Below are positions 1 to 8,927 of a stretch of 64,000 nucleotides of DNA, piece by piece. Within the stretch, counting starts at the first letter, position 1; every line of letters begins with the position of its first letter. A program made the position numbers and the translations under genes. The notes beneath the pieces were generated by a model that saw only the letters and a program-made list of their open reading frames with translations, was not told the DNA's origin and did not search any database. This DNA comes from FEB-25 sp963822175 (GTDB taxonomy: Bacteria; Chloroflexota; Anaerolineae; Anaerolineales; UBA4823), in assembly GCA_963822175.1 (NCBI GenBank), contig CAWGGJ010000008.1:372001-436000 (forward strand), given 5' to 3'.

Positions 1-1432
1 TGGCGTGGTCATTGAAGGACGGTCTGCAGTCGATGAGTCGATGCTGACCGGGGAATCCCTGCCGGTCGAGAAGAAGCCGGGTGACGCATTGATAGGTGCC
101 AGCCTCAATAAACTTGGATTGCTTAAATTTGAGGCGACGAAGGTGGGTAGAGAAACCGCATTGGCCCAGATCATTCGCCTGGTCGAAGAAGCCCAGGGCT
201 CGAAAGCACCCATCCAAAAACTGGCCGATCAGGTCTCGGCTGTATTTGTGCCGATCGTCATCCTGGTGGCATTCCTGACCTTTTTAGGATGGTTCTTCCT
301 GGGACCGCCCATCCCGGTCAATTCGGACATCAACAATTTCACCCGGGCGATGATGAACATGGTGGCGGTGCTGGTCATTGCCTGCCCGTGTGCCATGGGT
401 CTTGCCACCCCGACGGCGGTGATGGTGGGCACCGGTAAAGGCGCCGAGATGGGGATCCTCTTCCGTAATTCAGAAGCCCTGGAAAGGGCAGGCAAGGTGA
501 CCGTGGTCGTGCTGGATAAGACCGGCACCATCACCAAGGGACAGCCAGCTGTCACCGATGTGATCAGCGATGGCGTTTTCGAGTCGGAATACCTGCTCAG
601 ATTGGCAGCCTCCGTCGAAAAAGGCAGCGAGCACCCGCTGGGTGAAGCCATTTGGGCGGAAGCCACCCAGCGCGGCCTGGAGCTTTTTGAGCTGGCCGGC
701 TTCCAAGCGGAGGCAGGGCTTGGGGTTGAGGCCGAAGCGGATGGGCATCGGGTTGCGGTGGGAAGCATGCGCCTGGCAAACCAGCGTGGATACCCTCTTA
801 ACGGCCTCGAAAGCTCGGTTGACCGTCTGCAATCTGAAGCGAAGACCGCCATGCTGGTGATGGTGGATGGGCAGGTGCGCGGGGTGATCGCAGTCGCTGA
901 TACGGTCAAAGAAAGCTCCGCCGGTGCCATTGCGGACCTGCACCGATTGAACCTCAAGGTCGCCATGCTCACCGGTGATAATGCCAGGACTGCCGCGGCG
1001 ATCAACGAGCAGGTAGGCACGGACATGGTGCTGGCGGAAGTGCTGCCGGATGGAAAAGCAGCTGAGATAAAAAGGCTGCAAGGCGAGAAAGCTGTGGTTG
1101 CGATGGTCGGAGATGGGGTGAATGATGCCCCAGCTTTAGCCCAGGCGGACGTTGGCCTGGCGATCGGCACAGGCACCGACATAGCCATGGCGGTTGCCCC
1201 GGTCACGCTGATGAGCGGTGACCTGCGCAGTGTCTCACGCACGATCCTGCTCTCCCGCAAGACGGTCGGCACGATCCGATTGAACCTGTTCTGGGCATTT
1301 GTTTACAATATCATCCTGATCCCGGTTGCCATGCTGGGATTCCTCAACCCGATGCTAGCTGCTGGTGCAATGGCTTTCAGCAGTGTGTTCGTGGTGACCA
1401 ACAGCCTTCGTCTCAGAAGGGTTAAAATCTAA
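1..1432 (+). CDS. copA: Copper-translocating P1B-type ATPase, C-terminal part (CopA-like), cut by window start
   Basis: The reading frame is open from the first base, so the N-terminus, including any metal-binding domain and the first membrane helices, lies outside the window. Visible in order are the actuator motif TGES, two membrane helices with the metal-site motif CPC (CPCAMGLATP), the phosphorylation motif DKTGTITKG, the nucleotide-binding domain with SEHPLG (the HP motif of heavy-metal pumps), TGDN, GDGVNDAPAL and two final helices. CPC plus HP is the signature of Cu(+)/Ag(+)-exporting ATPases of the inner membrane. The copper assignment is supported by the next three genes, a lipoprotein, a cupredoxin-tailed membrane protein and a CopZ-like chaperone, all on the same strand with gaps below 20 bases. 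The stop falls just before the GTG of the lipoprotein gene. Confidence 0.93.
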   Translation, partial: GVVIEGRSAVDESMLTGESLPVEKKPGDALIGASLNKLGLLKFEATKVGRETALAQIIRLVEEAQGSKAPIQKLADQVSAVFVPIVILVAFLTFLGWFFLGPPIPVNSDINNFTRAMMNMVAVLVIACPCAMGLATPTAVMVGTGKGAEMGILFRNSEALERAGKVTVVVLDKTGTITKGQPAVTDVISDGVFESEYLLRLAASVEKGSEHPLGEAIWAEATQRGLELFELAGFQAEAGLGVEAEADGHRVAVGSMRLANQRGYPLNGLESSVDRLQSEAKTAMLVMVDGQVRGVIAVADTVKESSAGAIADLHRLNLKVAMLTGDNARTAAAINEQVGTDMVLAEVLPDGKAAEIKRLQGEKAVVAMVGDGVNDAPALAQADVGLAIGTGTDIAMAVAPVTLMSGDLRSVSRTILLSRKTVGTIRLNLFWAFVYNIILIPVAMLGFLNPMLAAGAMAFSSVFVVTNSLRLRRVKI

Positions 1433-1450
1433 TCACCTAAGGTAGAAAAA

Positions 1451-1969
1451 GTGAAAATCAGATTTCATTTATTGATATTGATATTACTCGTTGCATTCCT
1501 GGCATTAAGTGGTTGTACTACCGGGGGGAAAGAGATGCCAAAGGTTTTATTACCCACTGGAAAGGCATTAGCAGAGGGCAAAGAGATTTACTTTGTCCAT
1601 ACCGAGGCATCGGATGCTGATATTGCCAACCTATTAACCGATATGATGTCTTCACCGGTCCTGTTCGTTCCAGGGTTGGCAGATAGCCCCGCCAGTAGTT
1701 TGGCTGATGTATATGTATTTAGTAATGGACTTGAAGGTATGGGTCCACTTGGATATCAGATGGACGTATTTGATAACCCCCCGGGGAGCGAAGGATATTC
1801 ACCTCTTCGCCGCCTGAATATTGTTACCTGGACTGATCCTGCCAAAACCAGGCTGCTCACATCAGCATCCGATGTGTTGGCAGCCCGAGATGCTGGCGAG
1901 GTTAGCATTGAACAACCAGGTGTCGTGGTCAACATGCCTTTCGTCGTCTGGGATGGCGGAAAGCGTTAG
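1451..1969 (+). CDS. Small lipoprotein in the copper gene cluster, function unknown
   Basis: The 172-residue product begins with a positively charged N-terminus, a hydrophobic stretch and a lipobox ending LSGC near residue 21, so it is expected to be exported and lipid-anchored. The rest is a single globular domain of about 145 residues with no Cys or His cluster that would suggest metal binding. I do not recognise the domain with certainty. It starts with GTG 18 bases after the copA stop and ends 15 bases before the next gene, so it is almost surely cotranscribed with them. A role in extracytoplasmic copper handling is inferred from context only. Confidence 0.7.
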   Translation: MKIRFHLLILILLVAFLALSGCTTGGKEMPKVLLPTGKALAEGKEIYFVHTEASDADIANLLTDMMSSPVLFVPGLADSPASSLADVYVFSNGLEGMGPLGYQMDVFDNPPGSEGYSPLRRLNIVTWTDPAKTRLLTSASDVLAARDAGEVSIEQPGVVVNMPFVVWDGGKR

Positions 1970-1984
1970 GGAGTCAGGAGAAAA

Positions 1985-3127
1985 ATGGCAGATCCAATAC
2001 TACTCGCTTTTATCACCGGCCTGACCACAGGTGGATTGAGCTGCCTGGCCGTCCAGGGTGGTTTACTGACCACCTCCTTAGCAAAGCAGCTCGAGCAGGA
2101 TATGGTACAACCGCCAGTGGCTGGCAATAACAGATCCGGGGCACAGCGTAAAAAGGCTTCCCCAACCCGAGGGGCAGCCGGGAAAACTTTTGAGCAGAAA
2201 AAAGCTCGTCCGAACACTGCCCTGCCGATCGCACTGTTTCTGCTGGCAAAGCTGATCGCCTACACGATCCTAGGCGCATTGCTGGGGTGGGCTGGCTCCT
2301 TCCTGACCATTTCACCACTCAGCCGGGCGATCCTGATGGTGATCATCGGGATTTTTATGGTGGGCAATGGCTTGAGGATGTTAAATGTTCACCCGATTTT
2401 CCGCTATTTCAACCTTGAGCCGCCCAAGTTCATCACCCGGTACATCCGCCGGACGGCCAAGAACGGCACAGAGCTGTTCACTCCCCTTTTCCTGGGTGCA
2501 CTGACGATCTTCATCCCATGCGGTGTGACCCAGGCGATGATGGCCGCGGCATTAGCCACCGGCAGTGCGGTGATGGGTGCAACGCTGATGTTTGCCTTCA
2601 CCCTCGGCACGAGTGTGTTATTTTTTGGAGTGGCTTACCTGGCTACCCAATTGGGTGCCCGGATGGAAAAATACTTCATGACATTCGTGGCTGTCATGGT
2701 GATGGTTTTTGGCTTGATCACGCTCAACAGCGGCTTGAACCTGATGGGATCACCTTTATCCTACGAGAACATCACGCGACGTTTCCTCGCCGTCGATAGG
2801 AGGATCGCAGCGTCTGCTCCTGCCAGCGTGTCCGAAAGCAGCATTGCGGGAGGTGATGGCAGTGCGATCGAATTGTCTGTCAAAAATAACGGATATTTTC
2901 CCCAAATCATTCACGCCAAGGCTGGGATGGCGCTCAACCTGGCATTGGTGACCAATAATACCGTCTCCTGCGCGCGTGATTTTGTCATCCCGGCGCTGCA
3001 ATATTATGCCCTTTTGCCTCAAACCGGCCAGGAGGTGGTGGAGATCCCACCCCAGGAGCCGGGGACGGTGCTGCGGTTTACCTGTTCCATGGGGATGTAC
3101 ACCGGGCAGATCCAGTTCGAAAATTGA
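1985..3127 (+). CDS. TauE/SafE (UreH-like) membrane protein fused to a C-terminal cupredoxin-like domain
   Basis: The first 270 residues are a polytopic membrane domain of the UreH/DsbD-like or sulfite-exporter type: a glycine-rich first helix, a long charged loop (about residues 30-75), then helices including an IPCGVTQAM motif like the PCG motif of that family. Residues about 285-380 form a beta-rich domain with spaced Cys, Met and His residues (SCARDF, then TCSMGMY), which resembles a copper-binding cupredoxin. The start ATG follows AGGAG at a normal distance. Such fusions occur beside CopA and CopZ, and here the gene sits between them. The likely role is copper transport or periplasmic copper delivery in the membrane. 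The substrate is inferred. Confidence 0.78.
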   Translation: MADPILLAFITGLTTGGLSCLAVQGGLLTTSLAKQLEQDMVQPPVAGNNRSGAQRKKASPTRGAAGKTFEQKKARPNTALPIALFLLAKLIAYTILGALLGWAGSFLTISPLSRAILMVIIGIFMVGNGLRMLNVHPIFRYFNLEPPKFITRYIRRTAKNGTELFTPLFLGALTIFIPCGVTQAMMAAALATGSAVMGATLMFAFTLGTSVLFFGVAYLATQLGARMEKYFMTFVAVMVMVFGLITLNSGLNLMGSPLSYENITRRFLAVDRRIAASAPASVSESSIAGGDGSAIELSVKNNGYFPQIIHAKAGMALNLALVTNNTVSCARDFVIPALQYYALLPQTGQEVVEIPPQEPGTVLRFTCSMGMYTGQIQFEN

Positions 3128-3136
3128 CCACCACCC

Positions 3137-3352
3137 ATGCTTAAGAAAACTTTCCGCGTCAGTGATATGCATTGCAGCAACTGTGCAATGAAAATCGAAA
3201 GCCTGGAGGATGACCTGCCGGGCGTAAAATCCGTCTCTGCCAGCTACAAAAAAAGCCTTGTGGTCGTCGAATTCGATGAAGGGATCCTCACCAACGAGGA
3301 CATCATCCAGGCGATAAAAAAGCAAGGCTATTCTGCCAGTATCGATCAATAA
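3137..3352 (+). CDS. copZ: Heavy-metal-associated (HMA) domain protein, CopZ-like copper chaperone
   Basis: This 71-residue protein is one complete HMA ferredoxin-like domain. The metal-binding loop reads MHCSNCAMK (CxxC) at residues 12-20, and a typical GVKSVSASY strand and a C-terminal GYSA follow. Proteins of this size carry Cu(+) in the cytoplasm to CopA. It starts 9 bases after the preceding stop and closes the four-gene copper cluster. Nothing in the sequence shows a metal-responsive regulator within the window, so the regulator, if any, would lie upstream of copA. Confidence 0.88.
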   Translation: MLKKTFRVSDMHCSNCAMKIESLEDDLPGVKSVSASYKKSLVVVEFDEGILTNEDIIQAIKKQGYSASIDQ

Positions 3353-3654
3353 TTCCTATGCTGATCGATATTTATGATAATGAAATGCCCTGGTTTGCAT
3401 AGTAAACCAGCCCAGGCCTACCCCAAAAAACCAATTTAATCTTTGTTTCTGTTGGGTTAGATTTCGACCGGATTTAAAAATGATCGCAATCGCCTGATAT
3501 GACAGGCTTATATTTATCTCGATAACATAATTTCTGTATTGATCCGATTTCTGCATCGGTTTATCGAACGGAGCTGGATGGTGATACTATGAACAAAACA
3601 CAACCCACAGGTAGCAAAAACCTGTGCGGTATGTCTATTTATTTGAACAAAATT
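3353..3654. other. Gap between convergent copZ and menA
   Basis: There is no credible gene. Two short hairpins are visible: a 7-bp stem CTGGTTT/AAACCAG at 3390-3410 and a 7-bp stem CACAGGT/ACCTGTG at 3606-3626. Neither has a proper T-run, so they are weak termination candidates for the converging transcripts. Confidence 0.35.
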
Positions 3655-4548
3655 CTAGCCGATGAATAACCCGATCGCTACCAGCAGCGGGGTGAGCAGG
3701 TTGACCAACACGTTCTTGGCCATAAATGGAACGAGTTTTTGGATGTCATCCGCAAATTCGATCGATGCTTTCAGGAGCGGAACTGCGATGATCAGGGTTA
3801 ACCAACCCAGCAGGCACCAGATGGGTAAGACACCCAGGATCACCCCACCCAGGATGGAAACGTAGGTAAGCACCAGGAAGGTGCTGAAGATATAGCTGCT
3901 CTGGCGCCGGCCGATCAGGATGGGGAAGTGGCGGCGCCCTACGGTTTTATCAGCATCCACATCCGGGAACTGGTTTAGCAGCAGCAGGTTGCTGACCAGG
4001 AAAAAAGGCACCAGCGAGGCCAGGAACGCAGTCCAGGAATACTGGCCGGTGAGGGCGAAGTCGGTGCCCATCACCATCAACGGGCCAAATCCTAGCCCGG
4101 GAGCGATCAGGCACAACCAGGGGATGCGCGTCAGCCAGGGAGTGTAGGCAACGATGATGATAATACCGAGTAACCCCAACGGAAGCAAGGCCAACCCGTA
4201 GAGCCAGGTAAAATAGATCCCAATAAGAGCGACAATGGCCAGCGTGATCACAGCCGTTGCCAGGGCAGTCTTGGCCATCTCAGGTTTAGCTTGCAGTGTC
4301 CCACTGCCGCCACTGAAGGGGGTGCGCTGGGTGCGTGCGTCCAGGCCGCTCTTATAGTCGTCGTACTCATTGAAGGCATTCACGCTGATGTGTGTACACA
4401 GAGCACCGATCAATACCAGTAAAACATGCCAGTAGTTCAGCGGCACACCGGAATAAACAGCCGACCCGACACCTAAAAGCACACAAACAGGAGGCAGCAG
4501 CAAAAATGGGACCCGCATGGGTCCGAGGATATCCTTGATTTTAGCCAT
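3655..4548 (-). CDS. menA: 1,4-dihydroxy-2-naphthoate polyprenyltransferase (MenA-like, UbiA family)
   Basis: This integral membrane prenyltransferase attaches the isoprenoid tail to the naphthoquinone head in menaquinone synthesis. The product has 297 residues and about eight to nine hydrophobic helices. The first Asp-rich motif, NEYDDYKSGLD, is at about residues 59-69, followed by RTPFSGGSG, which is typical of MenA-type proteins. The second motif, DVDADKTVGRRH, is near residue 200. The ATG is preceded by GGAG five bases upstream. A ubiE/menG homologue lies 1.4 kb away on the other strand, and a second UbiA protein is encoded at 33.6 kb. Confidence 0.85.
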   Translation of the reverse strand: MAKIKDILGPMRVPFLLLPPVCVLLGVGSAVYSGVPLNYWHVLLVLIGALCTHISVNAFNEYDDYKSGLDARTQRTPFSGGSGTLQAKPEMAKTALATAVITLAIVALIGIYFTWLYGLALLPLGLLGIIIIVAYTPWLTRIPWLCLIAPGLGFGPLMVMGTDFALTGQYSWTAFLASLVPFFLVSNLLLLNQFPDVDADKTVGRRHFPILIGRRQSSYIFSTFLVLTYVSILGGVILGVLPIWCLLGWLTLIIAVPLLKASIEFADDIQKLVPFMAKNVLVNLLTPLLVAIGLFIG

Positions 4549-4759
4549 GACAGCTCCAAGCGGAAGATTTAACCGACCAGCCTCCGATTGTACTATGAAA
4601 AAGGAGTGCTTTATTAATCCAGTGGAGAATTTCGAAAAAGGTGCGATAATGGGGAGGTCGTTAAGGTCTGTAAGCCATCTGAATGAAGGAATCTATCAGT
4701 CCACAGGTGGCTGATCATTCACAGCCAGGTTAGGATGACCTGGCCAGCGAGAAAATCAC

Positions 4760-5512
4760 ATGGGAGTGAATTGTTTGGACAATTATACTGAAGAAACGTA
4801 CGGTGAACGCATTGCCGAGGTCTATGACCAGTGGTATTCCGGGTTTGACCCGGCTGCGATCCAGGTATTGTCTGAGCTAGCTCATGGGGGCAGGGCATTG
4901 GAGCTGGGGATCGGCACCGGGCGGATCGCCATACCATTACAGCAGCGCGGAGTGACCGTTCATGGCATTGATGCATCACCTTCCATGGTTGCAAACCTTC
5001 GGGATAAGGTGGGAGGGGAGGATATTCCAGTTAGCATGGGTAACTTTGCCGAGGTGGCGGTCGAGGGGCAATTTTCCCTGATCTATGTGGTTTTCAATAC
5101 CTTTTTTGCCCTGCTTACCCAGGATGAACAAATACACTGCTTCCAAAACGTTGCCAAACACCTGGATGAAAGCGGGGTCTTCGTCATCGAGGCCTTTGTT
5201 CCAGATCTGGCACGTTTCATCGCCGGTCAATCCTTGCGGGTTACGCAGATCGGAGGTAGCGAGGTGCAGATGGACGCTTCCGAGATAGAGCTGGACAAAC
5301 AGCTGATCACTGCCCAGCATGTGGTGCTCACGGAGGCAGGGACACGTCTTTACCCGGTGAAGATCCGCTATGCCTGGCCATCCGAGATGGACCTGATGGC
5401 ACGGCTAGCTCACTTACAGCTCAAGTTCCGTTGGGCAGACTGGGGAAAAAGCCAGTTCACAGCCAAAAGCGGGAATCACATCTCAGTTTATGAACATATG
5501 AAAATAAGGTAA
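4760..5512 (+). CDS. Class I SAM-dependent methyltransferase
   Basis: The 250-residue protein has a Rossmann SAM-binding motif I (ALELGIGTGRIAIPL, about residues 43-57), an acidic residue ending strand 2 (GIDAS) and a motif-like DESGVFVIEAF segment. It belongs to the broad Methyltransf_11/25 type. The substrate cannot be read from sequence. A weak Shine-Dalgarno precedes ATG, and GTG two codons later is an alternative start. It heads a same-strand run with VOC, UbiE, PIG-L and GNAT genes, which may be one transcript. Confidence 0.8.
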   Translation: MGVNCLDNYTEETYGERIAEVYDQWYSGFDPAAIQVLSELAHGGRALELGIGTGRIAIPLQQRGVTVHGIDASPSMVANLRDKVGGEDIPVSMGNFAEVAVEGQFSLIYVVFNTFFALLTQDEQIHCFQNVAKHLDESGVFVIEAFVPDLARFIAGQSLRVTQIGGSEVQMDASEIELDKQLITAQHVVLTEAGTRLYPVKIRYAWPSEMDLMARLAHLQLKFRWADWGKSQFTAKSGNHISVYEHMKIR

Positions 5513-5547
5513 AGGATGAAAATCTACATTGAAAGGACTTTTTTATA

Positions 5548-5943
5548 GTGGGATTTTCGATAGGTGCCGTTACACTGCTTGTACGGGATTATGACGAAGC
5601 CATTGCTTATTATGGCGGAAAATTGGGATTCGAGCTGCTTGAGGACACACCACTTAGAGCAGATAAACGTTGGGTACGCATGGCTCCACGTGAAGAAGCC
5701 GGGATTGTTCTGCTTTTAGCCAGGGCAACAACCCCTGAGCAGCGGGATCATGTTGGTAATCAAACGGGTGGGCGGGTGTTCCTGTTCCTTGAGACGGATG
5801 ACTTCTGGAGTGATTTCAATATTTTAAACTCAGCGGGGGTCCGGTTCATCGAACAGCCGCGCCAGGAAGTCTATGGCTGGGTGGTGGTATTTCTCGACCT
5901 CTATGGAAATAAGTGGGACCTTGTCCAATCTAGCACCACCTGA
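5548..5943 (+). CDS. VOC (glyoxalase/dioxygenase) superfamily protein
   Basis: This single VOC module of 131 residues starts with GAVTLLVRDYDEAIAYY, the classic beta-alpha-beta opening of the fold. It continues with RWVRMAP and GGRVFLFLETDDF and ends with GWVVVFLDLYGNKWDLVQ, where the D-YGN-W pattern marks the C-terminal metal-binding strand. Members include glyoxalase I and antibiotic-resistance proteins, and the specific role is not evident. The start is GTG, preceded by AAAGGA. Confidence 0.8.
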   Translation: MGFSIGAVTLLVRDYDEAIAYYGGKLGFELLEDTPLRADKRWVRMAPREEAGIVLLLARATTPEQRDHVGNQTGGRVFLFLETDDFWSDFNILNSAGVRFIEQPRQEVYGWVVVFLDLYGNKWDLVQSSTT

Positions 5944-5996
5944 AGAAATGAAGTTTATCGTAGTATCGAGAATATATTTTTCAAGAACGTTTTTTT

Positions 5997-6698
5997 ATGA
6001 CACAATCACTGGAAAATGATCGAGCAGCCAATGTAAGCCGCATGTTCTCTCGCATTGCCAATCATTATGACCGGGCGAACCGCTGGATGACCTGGGGGCA
6101 GGATATGCGCTGGAGGCGTGAAGTAGTGGACCTGGCAGCTATCCCGAAGGGTGGCAGGCTGCTGGATATTGGCAGCGGTACCGGAGACCTGGCTCTCGAA
6201 GCCTTGAGTCGGGATACCTCGTTGCTAGCCGTAGGAGCAGATTACACCGTGGAAATGATGAGCATCGGTCGGGATCGTCCGGGAGGAGCGTCGATCTTGT
6301 GGGTCAATGCGGATGCGATGGATCTGCCTTTTCCATCCGGATATTTTGATGCCGTTGTATCGGGATATCTGCTACGTAACGTTGTGGATGTGGAAAGTTC
6401 GCTTGCTGAACAAAACCGTGTGCTCAAAAAGGGTGGACGTGTGGTCAGCCTGGATACTACACCCCCACCCGATGATTTCTGGCATATGCCGGTACGCCTG
6501 TACCTGCGCCTCATTATTCCAGTCATCGGCAGGTTATTTGCCGGAGAGAGCCAGGCGTATAGTTATCTTTCTCAATCCACCGAACATTTTTTACGAGCTG
6601 ATGAGCTGGCAAGATGCTTTCAAAAAGTTGGGTTCATAGAAGTGAAATACCGACGTTTCATGGGTGGATCGATGGCCATTCATTCGGGAGTCAAATAA
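5997..6698 (+). CDS. ubiE: Demethylmenaquinone methyltransferase (UbiE/MenG type)
   Basis: The product (233 residues) shows the family's opening motif MFSRIANHYDRANRWMTWGQD. SAM motif I follows as LLDIGSGTGDLALEAL (about residues 58-73), then GADYTVEMM and AVVSGYLLRNVVD, which mirrors the conserved GLRNV segment of UbiE. The enzyme adds the last methyl group of menaquinone. It fits with the menA gene 1.4 kb away. It lies 53 bases after the VOC gene, and the ATG sits in an A/T-rich leader without a strong ribosome-binding site. Confidence 0.85.
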   Translation: MTQSLENDRAANVSRMFSRIANHYDRANRWMTWGQDMRWRREVVDLAAIPKGGRLLDIGSGTGDLALEALSRDTSLLAVGADYTVEMMSIGRDRPGGASILWVNADAMDLPFPSGYFDAVVSGYLLRNVVDVESSLAEQNRVLKKGGRVVSLDTTPPPDDFWHMPVRLYLRLIIPVIGRLFAGESQAYSYLSQSTEHFLRADELARCFQKVGFIEVKYRRFMGGSMAIHSGVK

Positions 6699-6741
6699 GC
6701 ACTTGGCTTAATAAATATGGGTAGTTGTCGATAATTTATCT

Positions 6742-6774
6742 TGACAGTGATATCTTCCCTCTTTCTGGAAGATA
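6742..6774. promoter_or_regulatory. Inverted repeat upstream of the PIG-L gene
   Basis: An exact 8-bp inverted repeat TATCTTCC/GGAAGATA (6751-6758 and 6767-6774) with an 8-base spacer lies just before the PIG-L start. A TTGACA hexamer at 6741-6746 precedes it, but no good -10 box stands at the right distance. It may be an operator or a small hairpin. Confidence 0.3.
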
Positions 6775-6789
6775 CCTTACAATCGAGGT

Positions 6790-8196
6790 ATGCAGAATAG
6801 AAGACATCGTTTTCTATTTGCGATGAAGAGGCTTGTCCCAATCCTACTGGTTTTCCTGATGGGATCCAGCCTGGTGTATGATCGCTCTCAGGCAGCACCG
6901 AAACTCTCGCTTGCCGACCTGCCTGACATCTCCCTTGATGGCGCGAAAAACCTGCTGATTGTTGCCCCGCACCCGGATGATGAAACGCTGGGACCGGGAG
7001 GACTGATCCAGGCTGCTCTCGCGAAAGGCATCCAGGTATACGTGGTGGTGGTAACGAATGGTGATGGTCAGGAGATCGCCCCGGCGGCACTTGGGATGGG
7101 TGTTGTCCCTAACACGGCAGATTTTGTGAAAATTGGTGAGCAAAGGCAGGCAGAGTCCTTAAAGGCGTTGCAAACCCTTGGGGTCCCTGCTGTGAATGCC
7201 TTCTATCTCAGCTACCCTGATCGGGGAACATATCCCATGTGGCAGGCAGACTGGAACACAAGCTGTCCTTACTATTCGACATATACGAAGGCAACTCAAA
7301 GCCCTTATCCGCAGACCTATAATCCCAATGCCACCTATTGTGGATGGGATGTGCTTAATGATCTGCATTCAATCATCACGAACTATAAACCTGATCTGGT
7401 TGTGATGCCTCACCCGGATGACCAGCACCCAGATCACCTGGCGGTCAGTAACTTCACTCGCCTGGCGGTTGCCCTTGAGAACCAGGCCAACCCTGGCTAT
7501 CAACCCACCATGATGGGGTATCTGGTGCATTATGGATACTTCCCAGAGCCGCGCGGGTATCACCCCGAGAAATCCCTCCTTCCACCTATCCCACTTACCC
7601 GTCCGGACTACCTGTGGGAGCGTTATACCCTGAGCATACAGGAGGAGCAAACCAAGGTTGTTGCTGTGGCGGAATATGCTTCACAGATCCATTTGATGGA
7701 GGATTTCCTGGTTAGTTTTGATCGCACGGATGAACCTTTTATGCAGCTATCAATGCAAAAAGTGCCTGCCTTGGCGTACAGCTCACTGCCAGCCCCGGTT
7801 TCTACCGGGGGTGGTTTCAACTATTATGAGCCGAGCCTTGAAACCTCACGTTTGTTAGTATTTCCAGGAGCCGACTTGATCGGGTGGAATATTTCCCGGG
7901 CAGGAGATAACCTTCTTCTCACTGCAGAGACGAGAGGTCCTATAATGGATGGAATCCAATATCGCATCACGATTAAAGTTCCGGATGGAACCACCCATAG
8001 TTACGCACTGACTGATCCGACAGAACACCGCTCATTCAGCTCATTCAATACCCGGGTGAGCCTGGCAGACTTGGGAAATCCATTTGTTCTGGCATTTTCA
8101 GCTGAGACCTCAAAGGATGTTGTCCTGGATCATACTGCCTGGGAATTCATCCAGGTGGGCACACCTTCAGTGGTAGTACCCACCCCTACTCATTGA
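6790..8196 (+). CDS. Secreted PIG-L (LmbE-like) family deacetylase
   Basis: The N-terminus has a basic patch and a hydrophobic core ending near DRSQAA, so a signal peptide is likely. The PIG-L zinc-hydrolase core begins at about residue 50 with APHPDDETLG (residues 59-68). A second metal motif, HPDDQHPDH, is near residue 209. Family members remove N-acetyl groups from sugars such as GlcNAc derivatives. The C-terminal 130 residues form a beta-rich extra domain of unknown role. The stop overlaps a TTG of the next frame, and the neighbouring acetyltransferase is probably cotranscribed. Confidence 0.85.
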   Translation: MQNRRHRFLFAMKRLVPILLVFLMGSSLVYDRSQAAPKLSLADLPDISLDGAKNLLIVAPHPDDETLGPGGLIQAALAKGIQVYVVVVTNGDGQEIAPAALGMGVVPNTADFVKIGEQRQAESLKALQTLGVPAVNAFYLSYPDRGTYPMWQADWNTSCPYYSTYTKATQSPYPQTYNPNATYCGWDVLNDLHSIITNYKPDLVVMPHPDDQHPDHLAVSNFTRLAVALENQANPGYQPTMMGYLVHYGYFPEPRGYHPEKSLLPPIPLTRPDYLWERYTLSIQEEQTKVVAVAEYASQIHLMEDFLVSFDRTDEPFMQLSMQKVPALAYSSLPAPVSTGGGFNYYEPSLETSRLLVFPGADLIGWNISRAGDNLLLTAETRGPIMDGIQYRITIKVPDGTTHSYALTDPTEHRSFSSFNTRVSLADLGNPFVLAFSAETSKDVVLDHTAWEFIQVGTPSVVVPTPTH

Positions 8197-8207
8197 TCAC
8201 CTGGGTT

Positions 8208-8858
8208 ATGCTAAATATTCATATCAGACCATACCAGCCTTCCGATCAGCAAGCGGTGTTCAAAATTGCTGCGGAAACAGCCTTTTTTGGTGAGCCGGTT
8301 GAATCTTTCATGGAAGACCGAAGACTGTTCTGCGATATTGTGGTCCGTTACTACACCACCTATGAGGTTGATCATTGCTGGGTGGCTGAAGGTGAGCAGG
8401 GTGTGATCGGTTATCTGCTTGGATGCGTGGATACTTCAATCCAGATTCGCAGGTGGATCAGGAATATCCTGCCTTTCATCCTAATTAATCTCTTGCGTGG
8501 AAATTACAGGATTGGTAAGCGTTCCCTGGGTTATATGGTTGGCATGGTGATTGGTTATTTAACCAAAGAGGAGCCGGAATTGCGATTGGCTGACTATCCT
8601 GCGCACTTGCATATCAATGTTCAAAAAGAGCATCGTGGTTCAGGTTCGGGCAGTTTATTAATGGACGCATACCTTGGGCAGCTTCGCGATCAGGGGGTGC
8701 GGGGCGTTTCTCTTGGGACAACCAACCTAAACCTTGCAGCAATTCATTTATACGAGAAATTTGGTTTTAAATTGCTGGAGAAACGCAATAGCCGTTATTG
8801 GACCAGGATCACAGGTCAAAGGGTTGAGAATCTTCGGTATGGGATAAAATTCAATTGA
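8208..8858 (+). CDS. GNAT family N-acetyltransferase
   Basis: The GNAT fold is shown by IRPYQPSDQQAVFKIA at the start, LHINVQKEHRGSGSGSLLMDAYL (the acetyl-CoA-binding R/Q-x-x-G-x-G/A loop, about residues 145-160) and NLAAIHLYEKFGFKLLEKR near the end. The ATG at 8208 is preferred to the upstream in-frame TTG at 8193, because family similarity begins at the ATG. The acceptor is unknown. The gene follows the PIG-L deacetylase with a gap of about 11 bases. Confidence 0.82.
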   Translation: MLNIHIRPYQPSDQQAVFKIAAETAFFGEPVESFMEDRRLFCDIVVRYYTTYEVDHCWVAEGEQGVIGYLLGCVDTSIQIRRWIRNILPFILINLLRGNYRIGKRSLGYMVGMVIGYLTKEEPELRLADYPAHLHINVQKEHRGSGSGSLLMDAYLGQLRDQGVRGVSLGTTNLNLAAIHLYEKFGFKLLEKRNSRYWTRITGQRVENLRYGIKFN

Positions 8859-8927
8859 AGATGAAATGGGTAATCGTTGCAAGAATTTTAATAGGGATTA
8901 ATACTTTTTCATGAAATGTTAACACCA

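Noticed and set aside
229..1272. 347-residue minus-strand frame opposite copA
   Set aside because: It lies wholly antisense to a clear P-type ATPase, with no family sequence or ribosome-binding site.
8859..8927. FMN riboswitch before the riboflavin genes
   Set aside because: The gap is too short and shows no RFN-type structure.
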